This document shows, piece by piece, positions 8,646-13,056 of a stretch of 13,056 nucleotides of DNA. A program made the position numbers and the translations under genes. Below the pieces are notes generated by a model. It was not told the DNA's origin, searched no databases, and was given only the letters and a program-made list of their open reading frames with translations. How positions within the stretch are numbered: position 1 is the stretch's first letter; every line of letters begins with the position of its first letter. Source of the DNA: Ichthyophonus hoferi. Lineage: Eukaryota; Opisthokonta; Ichthyosporea; Ichthyophonida; Ichthyophonidae. The stretch lies in assembly GCA_002751075.1 (NCBI GenBank), contig NAOQ01000840.1:13085-26140 (forward strand). The letters run 5' to 3'.

Positions 8646-11378
8646 CTATAGCTGCTCAACTAGCTTTTGAACCATAGTCTTCACTTGAGCGTCAGTCATA
8701 AACTCCGAGTTAAGTATTCCATTGGTCACTACCAGTATATTGTCCATATTATGTGCCATTATCCACACACGACCGTTCATCTGTGGGGAAGATAGATAAA
8801 TATATGCTTATATGTGTATGCATAATAGTATAAAAATATAACAATGCAATAGTATAGTAGCGCATATGCTCTATCAGATAAAGACAGCAAACCTTACTAG
8901 CATATATATATATATATCCCACAACACTCCAAGTACAATACCAGTGAGTGCCCATCCTTACCACCTAGATACATACTTCTAAATCTAGGTATACATATAT
9001 GTGCATGCTCTCGCGGTGTATTACATAAAAGGAAAGCACTAATAATAAGCTAAACTTACTCCAACAGCTATCTCAAAAGGAATATATTTGGAAAGGACAG
9101 AAAGGACGGTGCAGTTACTAGCCAGAAGCCTGGGGAAGGAAGGGAAGAGTTAATATACACAATCCTTCAAGGCATATACTGCATATATGTACGTTAATAT
9201 ACGCACGTGGGTATTTGTGTGTAGATATAAACGTGGGAATAAAGTATATACATATACACATACATATATGCATGCATGTATGCATAAATCCATAATAGGG
9301 AGAAACAAAAAAGGAGAGAAATAGAGAAAATAGGTACAGAGAGAAAGGAGAAAGGTGCACGTGGCTGGAATAAGCAAAGACATTTTCCTACAAGGGGAAG
9401 AAAATGAATGAAGAAATTATATAGGAGATAAGCCAATCAGGTACGTACTGTCGCACCAAGCCCAAAGAGCATGTGATGATGTGACCTCCGATTAGCACTC
9501 CCATCCCATTAGCCTTCAGATTGCCATCCACACACACTAACTGAGGCTCCATGTTTCGGTCTGCCACTGACAACCGGCCATATACTAATGACCCAGGCTA
9601 TATGCATAGTATGTACGGTATAGGTGGTCAAGAGGTAAGGTGAGTGAGTGAGTAAGAGTGTAGGTGGGCAGGAATGCATATATGTATGTATGTGTGAAAC
9701 AAAAGAAAGAAAGCCAAAACCCTATGAAAAAATATAATAGGATAGAATAACAATGACCAAACTTCCAAAAAACTCCCTACAATCTCTGAAAATTCACTAT
9801 GGATGGTGATTACTACTGTACAACTCTGTACAAAAAACAAATAATAATAATAATAATAATAAATAATGATAAGGAATTTAATGGTTAAATAATTAATTAC
9901 GAATTATAATCCTAGTTCCACAAATCCATAAATTCATATTAAAAAGGCCATCGGCTGCCAATAAGATTGTGATAAACCAGAGATCAAATAATGGGGGGGG
10001 AAAAAAGATAAATTAAAAAGCTATAGCTAGCTCAAACTAATACTTACAGTGAGGTTTGGTCTGTTTCGTTTGGTGACACCCTCAAAAGCAAGGCTGTCCA
10101 GGGTGGCAGCATGTGCACTACCAATATCAACTATAGCAGAAAGAGTATAAAAAATGAAGAAGAGGAGATGGCGTACATGATGGTGTGAGTGGAGTTGGGG
10201 GAGAGGTATAGAACAAAAGGGATAAAGGTTATTATGTATGATGAAAGATATGAGATGCGCATATATACGAATGTGTGCATATACTTGTAAATATAAACAG
10301 GAAAATCTATAAGGTAAGTAGGAAAATGTTGGGGGAAAAAAGTGTAATAAAATATGTATAGCGGAAAGGATAAGTTGCTCTAGCATCTATACCATTAGTA
10401 GTGATTATATTTGGTTCTATAACAACGTGTAATTGTATGGTTGCATAATAAAAAGGGGAGAGGGGCAGTGTGAGGAACAAGCCAGGAAAATGTGTAGATT
10501 AAATATATATATGCGTGCAGGTTTGATGGAGGTAGTAATAATAAGAAAGGAAAGGAGGAGAAGAAGTGATATAAGACTAGAAGTAAGGAAAATGAATGTA
10601 CCTTTGTAGCCCTCTCCTAATCTATCTGTGACAACCCCGATAACCCTCTCCTCCTTGATAGGAACATACTGCAGAAAGAAGGGTAGTTAGTGTATGTATA
10701 GGAAGAGATATAAAAGAAAAATAAAGGAATAAACAAAAGCTTGAGGGAAAGAGAGACAAACATAAATGTAATGGTAGGTATCTATGGAGTCTCTGATATA
10801 CGTATAACATAGAATATATATAAGTATATATAAGTAAATGAATCTGTACTTATTGCTGATATTATGACAACTCTTTACAGTAGTGTATATGTCGACATGT
10901 GTCAGTATGAATATATATATATTTACGTATAAATACTTGTATGCATAATGGTGTACCTTTGTATAAGTATATATATGAACTCTAAAACAAATCATGTATA
11001 ATGTAGGTATTTTGACGGAAATATATACACGCATGAATATGTTTTTAATTATATACTACAAATAAATACTTCTGTCCAATTCAGGCAACCTATACATATA
11101 AAATGCATCCTGCATAAACACCATAAAAGATATTACTTTTTCTGTAAACCTACCCGCTTGAAATTGGAGTCAACCCAGTAACGGTTAGGAGCTCTATACC
11201 GGAGGACACCTGGACGGCACACAATAACATTGAGATTTTTAAGCTGGAGTCCAGGTCCTAGCTGCACCTTATCAAGTGAACCATTTGAAATGGCACCCAA
11301 AACATCGCCTGGAATAACCACGGTGTTTTGTTTGGCGCCTGTAAGAACTCTCATATCATCAATATCCATATCCGTCAT
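8646..11378 (-). CDS. EXOSC3: RNA exosome cap subunit RRP40 (EXOSC3), complete, six exons
   Basis: Exons on the minus strand: 11378-11154, 10668-10602, 10130-10048, 9597-9449, 9129-9060 and 8780-8646 (stop TAG). All introns are GT-AG (485, 471, 450, 319 and 279 bp) and all phases join, giving 242 residues; from memory, yeast Rrp40 is about 240 and human 275. Recognition rests on family-typical blocks: RYWVDSNFKR then YVPIKEERVIGVV (start of the S1 domain), LAFEGVTKRNRPNL, MEPQLVCVDG, KANGMGVL, and the KH-domain GxNG motif in AVGMNGRVWIMA. Order is N-terminal domain (about 1-70), S1 (about 75-150), KH (about 155-242). In known exosomes this protein sits with RRP4 and CSL4 on the RNase PH-like ring and guides RNA into the channel during 3'-end processing and decay, in nucleus and cytoplasm. 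The start has A at -3; Met4 and Met9 are alternatives. No break is seen. Confidence 0.96.
9840..9863. repeat. (AAT)n microsatellite in intron 3 of the RRP40 gene
   Basis: About seven AAT units inside the 450-bp intron. A shorter ATT run lies near 11895-11911 upstream of the gene. Confidence 0.85.
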
Positions 11379-11830
11379 TTTAAAATAAATAAAACGTATT
11401 AAACGTCAAATATAATGTGTTATAGTATAATAAATAATATAAGGTTATATGAAATAACTGCCTTGGTATTTCTCTAACTTGAATAAGATTTAACTATTAA
11501 ACAATAAATAACTACTATGATTATATAATTATAAGCATGTATACATATATATTGCTAGATTATCTGATTAATAACTATAACTGTAAACTTGAATACCCGC
11601 CTATACATGTTTATACACGCGACCGTACACTTGTTGTGGATTAAGCCATTTCATTGATTCGTTTTGTTACGCAAAATATCTTACCGGTCAATCAAATCAT
11701 TATTATGACGTCACGCTTATCCAATAAAAGTTAATTATATCCAAACTTGATGGCCCGATAAGCTGTTCACCTATATATGGTGCATTAATGATGTCATAGT
11801 GACGATATTTAAAAATAGAGATCGCAATGG
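11379..11830 (-). promoter_or_regulatory. Probable promoter region of the RRP40 gene, with CRE palindrome and CCAAT box
   Basis: This gene-free stretch lies upstream of the RRP40 ATG. It contains the perfect CRE palindrome TGACGTCA at 11706-11713, a CCAAT box at 11721-11725 and a near-CRE TGATGTCA at 11789-11796. Together these resemble a CREB/ATF plus NF-Y promoter, which is common for housekeeping genes in animals. The sites are about 330-420 bp from the ATG, so they fit best if there is a 5' UTR, perhaps with an intron. They could also serve a transcript leaving to the right. Transcription start and function are inferred. Confidence 0.45.
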
Positions 11831-12044
11831 TAATTGGATAATCAATATAAACAAAATTATGTGAGAGATTTGTACCTATAAAGTATAGGATAAGTATTAT
11901 TATTATTATTATAGTATATATATAATTAAAAGAAAAACGCGTGTTGAAAAAGTATTTAAGGAGAGGATTTGTAAAAAAAATTATTGAATAGAAAATTAGA
12001 TATAAGTAATGCTAAAATTAATAGGACTGCTAATAATATAGCTG
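11831..12044. other. AT-rich spacer between the RRP40 promoter and the decayed repeat gene
   Basis: Low-complexity DNA with a short ATT run. Around 12002-12050 another frame reads AKINRTANNIAGW, which resembles the N-rich repeats downstream, so the decayed gene may once have begun here. Confidence 0.35.
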
Positions 12045-12556
12045 GTTGGTAATAATATTATAGTAAAATATGCTAATATTATGAAGGGTAATTTCTGTAC
12101 TGTGAAAGGCAATACTACTAACATCATAACGGAAGACTTCATAACGGCAGAAGGGAATGGCAACCGTATCACCGGTCATAATTTCCAAATGACTGAAAAT
12201 GCAAATGCAATTTTAGGCGACCTTGGGATAGCCACTGGAAGCAACAATTATATCTCGGCCACGACTGCCACCCTAACGAAAACTGCAACAGTGCACATGG
12301 CTATGACAATACGGCGGAGAAAACCTTACATCAATTAAATAGAATTATGGCTTGCAACCCGCTAAGGGCAACGGCCCTTGCAGAGGCTTCTTTATGTAAA
12401 CAAAATATTACACCCACTGCATCCATGGAAGATAATGAATATGCTAATCATTTTCCTGTTGCGCCATCCTCCTCTGAATACAAAGCATCTCCCCCATACC
12501 CTCTGATTTATATGTTTACTTTGACAGTTATATATACAAATAGAAGTCGATGTTAG
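12045..12556 (+). pseudogene. Decayed frame coding for 14-residue N-x-N-x-I-x-G repeats
   Basis: From about 12045 (first ATG 12081) one frame encodes about five degenerate repeats of about 14 residues, with segments such as GNGNRITGHNFQ, NANAILGDLGIAT and SNNYI. At about 12255 the repeat pattern moves to the neighbouring frame (GHDCHPNENCNSAHGYDN), as expected from a one-base loss. That frame then stays open to a TAG at 12554-12556, with a non-repeat tail rich in Ala, Ser and Pro. The regular N and G spacing suggests a beta-solenoid, but I do not recognise the family. The region is richer in G and C than its flanks, in line with a coding past. A splice or assembly error could also explain the frame change. 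No convincing start exon was found. Confidence 0.55.
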
Positions 12557-13056
12557 AGTAAGAAAAGATATTTATATTATTCGTATATAAAACCTTAATA
12601 GTCTTATATATTAGAAGGAAAGTACTTTTTTCTGAAAACCAACCTCTGGGCACATCGAATTGATTGCATAGTTAGAAAAACTTATTGCTTAATCAAGTAC
12701 ATCAGGGCAATAATATTTTTTAATTGTGGTACGTGCATAAACAAATAATTTTATAACGATATTTATTGTAGCTAATAGATGAGGATAGAAAAATTGCGAT
12801 TTGCAATAGTATCTTGTGTTATTTGTGCCGTCTTGTGCCATGTTATCAATATACAGTCCTAAACTATCGTTGTCGACTACATTCATTCTTTCTCGATTTG
12901 TGTGCCTATAAATGGAAAGTATTTGCTGGCAGTACCACGTGCTCTTTGAGTTAGCAATCTTGTAATAATATATATATAAAAGAATTGTTATATTTTTGCT
13001 GTGACTTTTTTACATTAAAAATGTACGGTTTAAGATGTATAGAAGGGTATTGAGAA
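12557..13056. other. AT-rich right edge
   Basis: Apart from the weak 65-codon minus frame at 12689-12886 I see no gene. There is a CACGTG E-box near 12938 and a TATATATAAAAG stretch near 12970-12981, either of which could be chance. Confidence 0.4.
12689..12886 (-). CDS. Small ORF, 65 codons, unknown
   Basis: An ATG-started frame begins MNVVDNDSLGLYIDNMAQDG and ends CPDVLD before its stop. The first third looks protein-like; the rest has the Ile, Tyr and Lys bias expected of AT-rich noise. There is no clear splice signal or conserved motif, so it may be a chance frame. Confidence 0.18.
   Translation of the reverse strand: MNVVDNDSLGLYIDNMAQDGTNNTRYYCKSQFFYPHLLATINIVIKLFVYARTTIKKYYCPDVLD

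Noticed and set aside
9118-9436. Three overlapping minus frames of 77-80 codons
   Set aside because: They lie in intron 4 of the RRP40 gene. Only their tails at 9060-9129 touch real coding sequence, and in a different frame.
10687-11034. 115-codon minus frame rich in Tyr and Ile
   Set aside because: It lies wholly in intron 1 of the RRP40 gene, whose splice sites and protein match are clear; the composition is that of AT-rich noise.

Overview
The window is AT-rich nuclear DNA from an intron-bearing eukaryote. Genes are split into short exons with GT-AG introns of roughly 280-1300 bp. The non-coding part is full of (AT)n, (AAT)n, GATA/GGTA and pyrimidine-rich simple repeats. The best-preserved protein, an exosome subunit, reads like an animal protein, so I infer a non-vertebrate animal or close relative (a sponge-like genome would fit). 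The species itself cannot be read from the sequence.

Left part, minus strand (about 231-4640): a chain of seven exons can be built by hand. Every junction has GT-AG borders and matching phase. It starts at an ATG at 4640 with a good context and runs off the left edge. The product has about 145 residues of polar, acidic, Ser/Thr-rich sequence and then at least three membrane segments. No family is certain; the layout of the membrane part recalls eukaryotic MscS-like mechanosensitive channels. One of its introns holds a four-copy tandem array (about 690-1045) whose units repeat the 3' splice site of the next exon. Another holds one copy of a dispersed repeat.

Middle part (about 4640-8540): mostly non-coding. 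It has plausible plus-strand exons at 4979-5084, 5681-5799 and 6341-6575, the last followed at once by AATAAA. It also has an ORF pair open on both strands at 7138-7462, the second copy of the dispersed repeat, and a diverged short direct duplication.

Right part, minus strand (8646-11378): a complete six-exon gene for the RNA exosome cap subunit RRP40/EXOSC3, 242 residues, with every splice site and phase resolved. Upstream of it lies a probable promoter with a CRE palindrome and a CCAAT box. Farther right, on the plus strand (about 12045-12556), is a damaged reading frame coding for degenerate 14-residue N-x-N-x-I-x-G repeats.

I see no rRNA, tRNA, CRISPR array or recognisable viral element. 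The genes are unrelated neighbours, not an operon-like system.
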